A DNA stretch of 64,000 nt from Xestospongia bergquistia (taxonomy: Eukaryota; Porifera; Demospongiae; Haplosclerida; Petrosiidae). The position numbers and the translations under genes were made by a program. How positions within the stretch are numbered: the first letter of the stretch is position 1; each line of letters starts with the position of its first letter. The stretch is from assembly GCA_963965975.1 (NCBI GenBank), contig OZ014414.1:2579501-2643500 (forward strand), written 5' to 3'. The notes under the pieces were generated by a model. That model was not told the origin of the DNA and searched no databases. It saw only the letters and a list, made by a program, of their open reading frames with translations. Of this stretch, positions 43,785-55,552 are shown one piece after another.

Positions 43785-44588
43785 TTATACATTGACAGCA
43801 GATAATCTTGATAAAACGTCTCTACAAGCCAATAATATAGTACACAGAGAGCTTGTGATAATCACTAAACCACCAAGGCATGCAAATACCTGTTGGAAAT
43901 GTTATGAATAACAGTATGTATTTATTACTATCATGCAACATTGATTTAAAAGTAATGCATGTCTTTATGTTTAGTTTTACGTACTGTTGATCCTGTAATC
44001 TGCCTAAGGAAATTGACATTACAATCCAAGTTCATGCTTTTTCTGAAAAAGAAAATGACTGATTAAATTTTGTAAAATGTCAAGGCATGGCATTACTGTA
44101 AGCCTACAAATGTCACACCTACAATGAATCACAAGTAATTATCCATCCTGAAGTGATCACTATAGCACCAGCTAATGCAAATACAACAGAAATCAGTAGA
44201 ATAACAAACTCAGTAATCCAAAAGAGTGTTAAGGGGATAGTATTCCTGGACGAGTTGAACAGAACATCATATCAGTAAATTTATTTTTGTATAGACTATA
44301 ATATGCTTACTGTTTTATTATATTATAGGTCTTTGTTACAATTAGGATAATCAAGATCAACACACCTACTCCTGCAAAGACTTCACCACATATTGAAAAA
44401 ATACAGACAGCGTTCGTAGGAGAGAGATTGGAGCTACTATAATATAAAGGACACTCATTTCCTGGTATGAGATGGTTTGCACGAGAATAGGCATTGTAAA
44501 TCATGCCTGCAGCTACAAAAAGAAATGTTGCTGTTAAGGCATGAAGAACAAGTACAACTTTCTGCAATATAGTCGTTGATTTTGCCAT
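43785..44588 (-). CDS. Tetraspan membrane protein B
   Basis: Exons 44311-44588, 44123-44245, 43985-44042 and 43785-43889 (phases 2, 2, 0) give 187 residues from ATG 44586-44588. Four hydrophobic segments are VVLVLHALTATFLFVAAGMI, VFAGVGVLILIILIV, EFVILLISVVFALAGAIVI and VFACLGGLVIITSSLCTILL. Loop 1 has CPLYYSSSNLSPTNAVCIFS; loop 2 has TSGWIITCD and LDCNVNF. Exon structure and cysteines match genes A and C. The extracellular NLS glycosylation-like site is not fully conserved among them. Confidence 0.8.
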
Positions 44589-44599
44589 AGTGTATACAC

Positions 44600-45548
44600 T
44601 ACTTTATCGACTCAGACAAAGAACAATTACGTGTATTGATCAAGAGATGAAGGTTTCTTTCTTTATAACTGCATGCTATGAGAAATTAAAGCTCGATATT
44701 GTACTATAAATATTGTCAACACCCACTATAAATTTCCCTTCGGTTATTTCCGAGTCGTAACACAATATAAACAAAAGCCATTCATAGTTTTACTATAATA
44801 TAAATATTAATAGCATATATAGAAGAGGTATGTGAAGAAATATGACATGCAAAGTAACCTTTGTTCGCTAATTATACAATACTTAATATACAAGGTAAAC
44901 TTTATTTGCCATCTGTAAGAGATGTATTATGTTGTAGACAAAGTCTTCATATCCATACCAGCTTATGTGCCCAACAAGAGATGAAGTAGTTGTTGACTAG
45001 AGAAATGATGAAAACATGGCATTAATGGCATAGGAAGAGATTAAACATAGGTGTAAACTGGTTCATTAATTTAACAGTATGTAGTTATACAGATAACATG
45101 ATTCAAAATGAAAGTAAACATAATACTGTTTTGATAACAATTGCCCTATAGATAGCTATGGATTTCACTATTTACAAAACGATGCTATGTTTTTATTTTT
45201 ATAAAAATCATTACCACTTTAACATTTAGTAAACAGTTTGCATCATGCAATCATAATTATATTGCTTAAATCAACCAATTTGTCATTAAAGATGCATGAA
45301 GAAATATCGTCAAACATCAACATTATAGTATTTTGTTTAGCACTACTCTCACAAACTGACTGTACAGTGTGTGAACATAGAGGACTATTTTCTCATTCTT
45401 GCATCCCAACAGCCTGTGACTCTATTGCCGTTTTATGTCTGATACTAACAACTCAATAATTCAATGGTGGTGCTGAGGGTGTTGCTACTAATGACTTCTT
45501 CACCTTAGCTATTATCTGGTATACATTATTATAAATAGATACCATGTC
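44600..45548. other. Gene-free stretch
   Basis: Upstream of tetraspan B and up to a MITE; nothing recognised. Confidence 0.5.
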
Positions 45549-45551
45549 ATA

Positions 45552-45829
45552 GGTGTAGGAACAATTTTGTCATTGGTGGGAGCACATACGTAACATTTTA
45601 ACATTGTTCAGTTTAACAATGAAGTATTTGAAAGACAAACAAAATAAAATCTTCTTCTATCATTTACACTGACAAAAATTTTTGAAATGTTTTTACATAA
45701 AATCTTCATCTACAGGTGTAAATTGTATTATGAGGATAGGGACTGAAAAATGGCTAATCTATGATTCTGAAACCATCTCACAATATACCAAAAATATTGG
45801 GGGGCACGTGCCCCCCCTGTTCCTACACC
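45552..45829. mobile_element. MITE (GGTGTAGGAACA termini), copy 1
   Basis: CATAGGTGTAGGAACA and its exact complement TGTTCCTACACCTATG bound a ~280-bp element flanked by TA. It contains a G-rich palindrome GGGGGGCACGTGCCCCCC near the right end. A second copy, about 90% identical by eye, is at 53711-53994. Confidence 0.9.
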
Positions 45830-46112
45830 TATGAATTATATTATATTATTAATATAATGTACTTGATATATGTCAATATATATTCCTTGATAAAGAGGTT
45901 GAATGAAGTATGAGATCAGATCAGAACAAATTATTAGAGTATTTTTATATAATCTCAGTAGTTAATTATCACACCCACTATAATTAGTAAACTCCATTTT
46001 AATATCTCAATATCTATACAATGAAAAATGTTTTGTTTGTATTTTATTAAAAGATATTAAAAAGACATCAACAGAAACTTAAACTAAATTGAAAGTAAAT
46101 ATATAGAACAAA

Positions 46113-49100
46113 CTATTTTAAGACTGGCTGGAACTTAAGTCTGTCTTTAATAACTTGATAATTGTCTAACTTCATACAATACTCTTCATGTTGTTTGGAT
46201 AAGTATAGTTCTTGTATTATAGTATTTTCAATGAGTGTAATACATATTGTCTTGATATCATCATTGTTTAGTGAAGTACCATGGAGATATAGTTCTATCA
46301 ATGATTTAGTTGTATTTATTAGTTCAGCTATTGTACTGGTACTAACTGAAGTGATACAAGGATTATAACTGATGTCCAACAAAGTCAATGTTTGGTTTTT
46401 AGTGAGGCCTTCATAGATATATTGAACAGCATTATCAGTGATGTTACAGTTGGATAGTTGTAGTGTTTCCAATGTCTTATTAATACTTAACATAGTAGAC
46501 AAGTGACTGGTATCTTCATCTGTGATAGTAACATTAGTCAATGATAACACCTCAAGAGTAGTATTGGTAAAGAGAGCATCACTGATTTGTTTGATACCAC
46601 CAGTAAGTGAACAGTAGCTAAGAGTTAGGTTTGTCATTGTTTTATTAGTAGTTTGTAGCTCTGCTGATAATGTTGACATACATATACTGTCCAATGGAGT
46701 GCTGTGTATATCAAGTGTCCAAACTGCACATTTACTGAGATTACTAATAATTACAGGAGCACTTTCAGGAGATGATGATCTGAGATTAATACGCCATCTA
46801 CTTCCTTTGGTTTGTTGTTCTTTTATTAATCTACTAACAACCTCTTCACATTGTTCAATAGTTGGTGAGATAAGCCAAACATTCTCTATATCATCTCTCC
46901 ACTCAACTCTTCCAGTATGTCCTGTTATAAACAGAGTTAGTATGTAGATATAGTATACACATATAATATATAGTGTTACAAACTGTACTATATAAAACAT
47001 TATAAGATAAGTTCTAATGAATAAATTACAGGGATTACCTCCTAATTTGGGATCATTATGAGATAATTCAGATTTAGCTAGTTGTAGTTCTGTATAAGTT
47101 ATAGGGAACATTCCATAGATTCCATTCAGAGTCCCCTCACCCCATCCTTTTGCAATCTATAAAAATATATAATATGAATACAAATGATCTTTAAATAATA
47201 TGTTAATATAATGAATGGATGGACAAAAAGGATGTGTCCATACCTTAATGACATCTTTGATAACATCTCCAACATTTAGAGTTAAATCCTTAGGATTTTC
47301 TTTGGTGTAAGATTGTTTTACAACAGCTTCTGTATAGACCACTAATACATTATTATAATGTAACTTTATGAAACATCATAACACAACATACCATAACCTG
47401 ACTCTTTATCATCAGTTGAACCTTTTGTCTCATCTCTTAACTCATATATTGAAGACTCTACAATAAGTAATGACAGTATAATTTGTATAATATATGTAGT
47501 CAGGAGTGTATGAACAAAAGGAGTGTTGAACATTCATATACTAACATGTACTATCTGTTATGACAAGTCCTTATCTTACAATACCATATAAGGTATATAT
47601 TTTCATTGACAAAGTGGTTGCTAACTTATGTGGTTGTACAATTTTATCATGTGATATTAAATACTACAAGAGATGATCAGGACAAGACTAACAAATAAAA
47701 GGTAAGTGAGACTAATTAAGAAGAAAATCTTTAAAGTTGTTTAGAAGTCATTGATTTGTTTGTATCTGTCATCAAAATAGTTCATTTGTAAATAACAACA
47801 TGTTATTACATGGTTTAAGATCAAGTACATACTAAAATAACATTTCCATATATGGGCAATGGACACATCCTAAGACATAGATATGGTACTATGACACTTA
47901 CCATTGATAGATAGTGTGGACTCTTCTTGACTAGACTTATGAGCTCCTTCATCAGTTAATGGTTTCTGAGACTTTTGGATAAATGCTAAATTTAGTAAAA
48001 ATATCATATAATGAGAAGAAACAATTATCTACTAATATCAGTTACCTTTCAAACTTTGTTTTAACTCCTCAATCTGTTTGTCTCTCTCTCTTAATTGTAA
48101 TGTCAATGTTGTTATTATTTCTTGTAGTGTCTCTATCTCTCTTTGTCTCTCAACAGACACTGACAATAACGCCTTCTCAAAGACTAGAAAGAATGTTCCA
48201 TTAACACAATATAGTGTGTACATTATTAGCATCTCACCTTCTTTTTCTTTGAAAAAACTATCTGTCAACTGTTCTATCTGTAAAATCTTTGCTCTGTTCA
48301 TTTTAGTACTTGTTTCTAACAATTGTTTCAACTCAGACTCTATATACAAGAGAGAACAAGACAATACACAACATGTGTTGTTAAGAACTCACCTTTACTT
48401 TCTGTGACACTAGACATTTCTAGTATTTTGTTTTTAAGTGTGTCTAGTTCCTCTTCAAGAGCTATAAAGAGAGATGTATTTATTATTGATATAAAATGTT
48501 AAAATATAATAAAATTTATTATTATATTAGATTTCTCACTTTCCTTCATTGATAACAATGATTTCAAGTCATCAATCTCTCTTTGTTTATGTTCTAACAT
48601 TTGTTTTACTAAATTTAATTCCTCTTCAGTAGCTACAGTATATGATATCAATATAATAACATAAGTTGTGTTACATTAATAAGATATATTACCTTTCTTT
48701 CCTTGATATATTTCTTCAATCTCTATTTCTTTCGTTAGTTTTTCATCTATAACAAAATATTTGACAATATATAACAAATATAATTAATTGTATTATATTA
48801 CAATAATTACAATGCCTGTTAGTTGATGATTTTGATCATGAAGCCATCATACGGAAAATCTATCACCTGTATAAGACATTCTCAGTCTTCCTTCTTTGTT
48901 AAAACTTTTTACAGAACCTTGGTGGCTTTATAGCTGCCTTAAATCACAATAGATAATACCTGGTTATTATTTTAATAATAATAATTGTTATAATAGAACA
49001 TCTGTTCATATAATTAGAACTGTAATTGAGTATTATCACGTGAAAGATGACTGACTTCTCAAGGCAAAAATTATTATTTATTAAATCCTCGAAGGTGTGC

Positions 49101-51217
49101 AATTTAAAGTATGTCAAAGGTATAAAATGTATGGAGTGTTCTAGTTTGCTACTTTCTTGTAGTGCTAGAGAGCCAAATTTTATATATAAAATGCGCATTT
49201 GCAAGTTGAATTGATTGGTCCAAGACCCATGTTGATAGCATGTAAAATGGCAATTTATTCACATGTCTGGGTGGCTCTTCTCAACTCAGACAGAGTACAC
49301 TAGTTTATTGTTTAATATGTAATCATATCAAAGGTACTGTCATATTGTATTGGTCATATTGTACCACAAAGTTAATTTACATGGTGGGTGTGTTACATTA
49401 CTTCTTTTCTTTGCTTAAAGCTAACTGTTTATTGATTGTGACATTACTTGCTAAAGTTAGGTCTCTAAGAGTATTAGGATATCAAATGTTGTACCAAAAA
49501 ATAGAAGAGTAAATCATACATGATAAAATGTGTATTAAAAACATTCAAGACATAGTCTCTTGTACTTTTTCCATAATGTTCATTAATAACACATTATCTA
49601 TTACTCCAAGGTTGGACTGACCTTCACTGTTTCTAAGCTGGGATTTCAAATCATCCATTTCTCTTGTCATCTCTCTAATAGTTGTGTCCCTTGACTCCAT
49701 TTTGTGTCTCAGATCATCTAAATCTTCTTTAATAGCTCTCATCTCCTATAAGTAATAATTAATTATTATTTTGAAATGATTATTTCTAACCTTATCCTCT
49801 TTGTACTTATCAAAAATAATATGATAGCCGATAGTAAGTTTAATGACTCCCATTTCCTTAAGTAAATCAAGTTTGCTTTTGACAACCATTAACAGAAAAT
49901 CCATCAACCTTAGTGGAGCATAGCAGGTAACAATGATGGAATTGCCTTCATTTACTGCTCTAACTTGGACAGATTTTGCCATATCTTCAAAAGCCTTCGA
50001 CAACAAACCTTTAATGTGACGGAGTGTACATTCACCTGCCTTCCATTCCACAACAAACTCAATACTTTCACAAATAAGATGAGAAGATGAAGTTGTCTTG
50101 AAGTTTTGCTTAAGGCATATATCAGCTTTCACCTTCTCACAAAAAGTATCAACTTGTTTCTTGAATTCTGCGATATGCTTTTCAGCTTCATTGACTTTAT
50201 ACCGATCAACAATGGCTTCTAAGCAGCAAATGTTAATGATGGTACATGAGTCTTGAACAATATCTATGACATCATTGAATGATTTGGCTGTACTCAATTG
50301 AGGTGCTAACTCTTGGAAACATCTTCGAATGTACCTTTTCAGTTCATCAAGTGAAGGAATGGCAGCTTTAATGAGAGGTGCAACCTTATCAAAGAGATTT
50401 CCAAAGGTCACTCTCATTCGATCAAAATCATATTGATGTGTGGCCAGCAATGTGACTTGGGAAGGAAATGTTTGATCTGTGTAACAAAATAGGAAGCAAC
50501 AATAAAATAATATGTAAATTTATTTACTATATTCCTGGAGTATGTCTTGAGCAATCTGTACTACTTCTTCTGATTTTAATAATATACTAGTGAACTTCTT
50601 TAATTTGTTTGGGTCTTCATACACTGTAGCACATAAAGTTTTCAATGGACCTTCTCCTAGTACACTTCCCAATCTGTTCACTTCATCTAACGTCTCCTTA
50701 GAAATCACTCTCTCTGTATGTAACATCTGAACAATCTCCACAGGAAGAGTTAGTGATGAGAGCCTGTCAGTGTGTTTCTGTAGCATTTGACAAGCTGGAG
50801 TGGAGAATTCTATAAGAAAAGAAATAGTGAGTTGTCCTAATATATCATTATTGAGTTTCATACTGAATTCCATTATTTTTTCAGCACCAAAATTTTCTCC
50901 TATTTTGTGAAGGGCACTAGCTAGTGAGTCCCATGTAGGACCTCCACTTTCAGTGACCTTGTCAGCTTTACTCAACCACAAAGTTAAACATTCCTGAAGA
51001 CAATTCTCTGGATCATCTCTATACTTGGCTCTAATGTCTGACAGAGTAGGTTGTAACAGACCCAGTTGTAGACCAAGAGGAGACCAGCGATGGCTTGGGA
51101 AAAGACATTGCTTCAAAGCTTCAATGATATCTTTCAAATTAGTAACATCTAAAATGAAAATATCGTTTTTAAATGAGAAAAGGAACTTAATTTTAACTCA
51201 CTAAGACTTGATGCCAT
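46113..51217 (-). CDS. Gene 2: Death / CARD-like / coiled-coil / SH3 / LRR protein
   Basis: Fourteen exons join into 1025 residues: 51202-51217, 50528-51148, 49791-50476, 49622-49745, 48693-48746, 48540-48632, 48393-48461, 48238-48339, 48046-48183, 47902-47985, 47392-47457, 47244-47341, 47039-47156 and 46113-46921. Residues ~10-95 are a Death domain (RWSPLGLQLGLLQPTLSDI, LTLWL, TWDSLASALHKIG). Residues ~115-212 form a CARD-like bundle (PVEIVQMLHTERVISKETL). Residues 213-441 are the domain shared with gene 1 (EGNSIIVTCYAPLRLMDFLL). Residues 442-640 form a coiled coil spread over small phase-1/1 exons. Residues ~685-750 are an SH3 domain (AVVKQSYTKENPKDLTLNVG; GWGEGTLNGIYGMFP). Residues 757-1025 are RI-type LRRs. 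NACHT is absent. Likely a cytosolic Death-fold scaffold; SH3 would recruit proline-rich partners. All reading frames are open. Confidence 0.85.
48747..49621 (-). other. Largest intron of gene 2
   Basis: 875-bp intron between coiled-coil exons (donor GTCAGT at 49621, acceptor TTATAG ending 48747). No transposon ends or extra exon recognised. The exon frame also runs on past the donor (GQSNLGVIDNVLLMNIMEKV) to a stop at 49545, giving a possible truncated isoform. Confidence 0.55.
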
Positions 51218-51847
51218 AGTCAATATTTCTTGGGAGGTCAAAGAAGGGTGTGACTGCATAGCATAAATAATATTGGTCTAGTACTATAAATAACATTACT
51301 CCCATATATGGCAATAGAGGTATAGATGATCCATATATGATATATACATGATATAGTAATATTAGTGATGTGATAATACTATAACATTCATAGCTATGCC
51401 AGAGGTGTGGTTCACTACTTAGAGGGTGTGGCTGATTTTGCAAACTATTTAAATATTTATGTCCTCAAGATCTCATACCATGTACTCCACTTACAGGACA
51501 ACTTACCTGTGTATGTTAAACTAACAAAGGTACTATTAATCTTACTAGTATTGTTAACAATGATGATATATCAAGGTATGTGTTGAGGATTATATATGAA
51601 TAAATGGATAATATAATGAATGGAATAATGGGACATATAGTTATATAAAATATCTGTCCATTGATCTATTAGTATAATCAATGTTTTTATCCATTCATTA
51701 AATCATCCATTTATTCTATTAATTCATTCTACATTTAGTCTCAGTCCCATACACAAATCTTTACATATAGGTCTGAGCCATGACTATTTAATGTTTTACA
51801 TCCACAACATACAATATTATTATATAAATTTATTTTTTTACTGTTTC

Positions 51848-53182
51848 TAGGTTTAGTAGTAGTGTCTATGGATATAATTATAATTACAATCCTTGTTATC
51901 CATTCTCTATAGTATAGAGGACTCTGTGGTGATGGTACTGCTGTAAGTATCACTAACTGATATATACTAGTTAAATGTATAACAGTATGGGTATCAGTCT
52001 TAATATTAGCTTTAAGCTACAATTAATTCAGTATGAGTATGAGTCTATTCAGTATGGGTTTGAGTCTAGATTGAGTTATTCCATAACTACTCAAAACTCT
52101 CCAGTTTTCAAACTTCAGTGTTTTATCATAACATGACCTCAAAAACAATAGAGTATTTTTATGATTATAATCTTGTTCATAACAGGTTTTTATAAGTCAC
52201 TTTTGTATAATCCATTAATTCTATACTCTATTCAGTATAGGTCTCAATCTATTTAACATGGGTTTGAGTCCCTCTTCATATATATCTATACATGTAGGTA
52301 TGTCAACTAACAAGTGATGGAAAGAAAAAGATCATAGTTGGCAAAATGGACACTGAGGCTATGTTCTCTGATGATGAAGGAAATTTTCATTTATTTAGTG
52401 GAGGAGATGATAAGAGGTAAACAATGATCATATGATATATAATGTTATAGGAAGTCCTACATACTTTGATTGTGTAATTATAATATTAATATCTGACATA
52501 TTAACCAGTAAAGTCTGGACTTCCTGTACATGTATAAAATGATAAATTAAGAGAATTATACAATTGAAATATTTATAACGTATATATCTGATATCTTTAT
52601 TCTCATATTAACTAGAACATGATCTATTTCACATATATTATATACATAATGTATGTTATCTTTACTCATAGAACAGCTGTAGTCTATCTCTTCTCTGATG
52701 ATGAAGGAAATTTTCATTTATTTAGTGGAGGAGATGATAAGAGGTAAACAATGATCATATGATATATAATGTTATAGGAAGTCCTACATACTTTGATTGT
52801 GTAATTATAATATTAATATCTGACACATTAACCAGTAAAGTCTGGACTTCCTGTACATGTATAAAATGATAAATTAAGAGAATTATACAATTGAAATATT
52901 TATAACGTATATATCTGATATCTTTATTCTCATATTAACTAGAACATGATCTATTTCACATATATTATATACATAATGTATGTTATCTTTACTCATAGAA
53001 CAGCTGTAGTCTATCTCTTCTGTGATTATCAAGGAGATGCTCCTTCTTTCACTACAGAAGGAGATCATGATTATCAATATCTCTATGTCTTTAATCTTAC
53101 AACAACAGCTGTTTGTTAAACTCAAAAGGTAGAGGAGGAGGTAAAAAGAGTAATACTGCAGGTCCTATTGGAATAGTATTGA
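51848..53182 (+). pseudogene. MRH (mannose-6-phosphate-receptor homology) gene, broken
   Basis: Exon pieces are: about 51852-51942 (YGYNYNYNPCYPFS, then in another frame GLCGDGTA); 52298-52416 (VCQLTSDGKKKIIVG; SDDEGNFHLFSGGDDKR); 52672-52743 (hybrid duplicate, 24 codons); and 52999 onward (TAVVYLFCDYQGDAPSF; YLYVFNLTTTAVC). A second frame shift then leads to a glycine/lysine-rich stem and hydrophobic start (GPIGIVLIG). NPC.PF, VCQ, T.V.F.CD and the final C are MRH/Atg27-like hallmarks of lectin-fold sorting receptors of the Golgi-endosome system. Two frameshifts (near 51905 and 53117), no convincing start exon and a missing membrane segment argue for a pseudogene, although errors in the assembly could mimic this. 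Confidence 0.55.
52364..53017 (+). repeat. 327-bp tandem duplication, near-identical
   Basis: 52364-52690 and 52691-53017 differ at about one position that I found (GACATATTAACC versus GACACATTAACC). The breakpoints share TTCT.TGAT microhomology (TTCTCTGATGAT, TTCTGTGATTAT). The unit contains the end of one MRH exon, an intron and the start of the next, so the duplication creates a hybrid 72-nt exon that keeps the frame. Confidence 0.95.
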
Positions 53183-53228
53183 TAGGTTTGTAAGTCCATC
53201 CATTTCTTCTTTGATGTATCTATTTAAT

Positions 53229-53645
53229 TTTTAGTATCATCCACTTTTCTAACTATTAATATATCATTCATCCATTGTCTTTCTATGTATCCATTTATCT
53301 GTTTTATATGTCCATTATATGGGAGGCAGCATGGACAATATCTAATATAATAGCTGGACAACAAGGACAGATACAATCAGTTATTGACGCTAACTTATTA
53401 CCTCCTTTAATTAATATACTAATTAAGGTGAGTGGGTGGAGTTATATGAACATGCTTTCATCATATATCCATTCTATATAGCTATGTATCCATTTATATC
53501 TATTCATTTATTATATAGGGTGAGTCAAAAAGAGGAAGTATGGCTAATTTTTAGTATCATCCATTTTTCTAACTATTAATATATCCATTCATCCATTGTC
53601 TTTCTACATATTTAATTATCTATTTTATATATCCATTATATACGA
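53229..53645. repeat. Direct repeats flanking the importin exon
   Basis: 53229-53322 and 53551-53645 are near-identical (TTTAGTATCATCCA.TTTTCTAACTATTAATATAT ... TATATCCATTATAT). They are ATCCAT-rich and bracket the importin-alpha exon, suggesting a partial tandem duplication. Confidence 0.8.
53323..53554 (+). pseudogene. Orphan importin-alpha ARM-repeat exon
   Basis: 53323-53427 encodes [20 protein letters not shown] then [15 protein letters not shown] and a clean donor (AAG|GTGAGT). This is the highly conserved ARM repeat of importin alpha (W.ISN..AG...QIQ.VIDA.L.P.LI..L). After TTATATAG a second block (53519-53554) reads GESKRGSMANF then stops, matching the following GEFK..KEA...A repeat in decayed form. 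No other importin exons are in the window, and no clean acceptor precedes the first block. It is a translocated gene fragment. Confidence 0.75.
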
Positions 53646-53710
53646 GTGAATGAATCTAATATCATATTATAATAGTACTAGTATAGACATTATAATAGTT
53701 CAATTACATA

Positions 53711-53994
53711 GGTGTAGGAACAATTTTGTCATTGGTGGGGGGACATATGTAACATTTTAACATTGTTCAGTATAACAATGAAGTATTTGAAAGACAACCA
53801 AAATAAAACCTTCTGTCATTTACACTGACGAAAATTTTTGAAATGTTTTTACATAAAATGTTCATCTACAGGTGTAAATTGTATTATGAGGATAGGGATT
53901 GAAAAGTGGCTAATCTAAATCAGTTGATTGTGAAACCATCTCACAATATACCAAAAGTATTAAAGGGGGGCACGTGCCCCCCTGTTCCTACACC
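53711..53994. mobile_element. MITE (GGTGTAGGAACA termini), copy 2
   Basis: Same element as 45552-45829: perfect inverted termini, TA on both sides (53709-53710, 53995-53996), and the GGGGGGCACGTGCCCCC palindrome. Confidence 0.9.
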
Positions 53995-53999
53995 TATGC

Positions 54000-55550
54000 A
54001 TGTTAGTACTGGTGTACTAAAAATGTCAAAATGCTATCTCTTACTGTAATTGTTTTCATTAATTACTGGGAAAGTGACTAGAGAGATGTTGCTTGGGATG
54101 CTCTTTACCATAAATTATTTAATTATAGTGCTTTTAATGATGGAAGTACACACCCATATTTTTCCTTTTTCTTCTAACCTTTTCGTCTTGTTGATTTCTA
54201 CAATTATTGAATGAGTAACTGCTAGAAAAAGTGATGTGGTGTATTGCTATTATAGTCAAAAACATCGAGGGATATATTAAGCTTATTCATAGTGTGTGCA
54301 TGTGATTGAACTAATATGAAATGAAGATTCTGTCGAATATGTGGAACATACTGGTGAGACTTACCATGTAAATAAAGGATGATGGGCAGAGAGTGTATTT
54401 CCACTGTTGAGGAACTCTTGGGATAGAACAATTCAAATTTTCTTACATTATTACATCTCCCACTGGTACATGTTTGCAGCTTGCTCTAACTTTTTGGTAC
54501 ACATGTTTTAATACATCTGAATTATCTGTATTAATTATTAGAGCAACTTTGATGTTAGATGGGCAGCAAGCTAATCCAATTTTTTGCTAAGCCCTAAATC
54601 CTATAGTATGTGTTACAAACAATCAAACAATCCCGTATATACATATATTCCAAGAACCAATTACAACCAAGATTTTTAAAATCCCTGTACGCTGCTTGGA
54701 ATAATCAAAACAGCATGCTCTCTTAATTTGGAACTATTCCAAAAAAGGTATTAAGCCTTCTACTAAATAATACATGCAGGATTACAAGATTTGTGAACCT
54801 GAAGTGTAAAACAAACTGGTTATAAACTATTACACCTCACATGTCTTTAAGCATTGAAAATGTTCTCTGAGCTCATACTATGTCTCGTATGAATTAATCA
54901 CTTGCTCATGGCTGCAGTTATAGACAATAAACTACAAATATGTCTTTTTGGCATTGGTTTGCTTTATTGATCCGACATGTGTATATGTGGTAGGTATTGC
55001 AATGCCTATATGTAGGATAGTCAGGATTGTCCATTGAAATATTTTGGCAGAAAACAATGAATATCTTACTCAGATATGAAAAAAATCTACAATTCCTACC
55101 ATATATCTTGTCTTAACATATAATTAATCCTTCAATATGTCTTAGTTATATGTTAAGACAAGGTTTCTAAGCATAATAGACACAATTGGTCAAATGTGGA
55201 ATTTGTACATCTTTCCCTGTGTTTATATACTTTTTACCTCATGATAACTCAATAATCAAAACATTCTATAATTCATGAAGTTCAACTAAGAAGTATGGTC
55301 TCTTGTAGATTTCATTTTGAGTGCTTACATGATATTATTGACTTTCCAAAACGATTTTTTACATTAACTTAATTTCTCTAATATGCAAATAAAGGAAACA
55401 GGTGCATACAAGTATGATGCAATAAGACATTTTTTTCTCATTAAAAATTCATTTCTGTTAACAAGCTTCCTTATTCTGACAATAACACAGGAAGCAAAAC
55501 CAAAAAATAATCACAAAGTCACAGTAGATGTAAAGCAAACTGTAGTAAGA
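54000..55550. other. Gene-free stretch
   Basis: AT-rich; one inverted pair (TACCATATATCTTGTCTTAACATATAATTA near 55099 and CTTAGTTATATGTTAAGACAAGGT near 55141) could be a short foldback. No exon accepted. Confidence 0.5.
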
Positions 55551-55552
55551 AA

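Noticed and set aside
49545-49621. Extension of the gene 2 coiled-coil exon to a stop as the true gene end
   Set aside because: A consensus donor GTCAGT at 49621 in phase 1 matches the next symmetric exon, and the joined frame runs on through SH3 and LRR; kept only as a possible short isoform.
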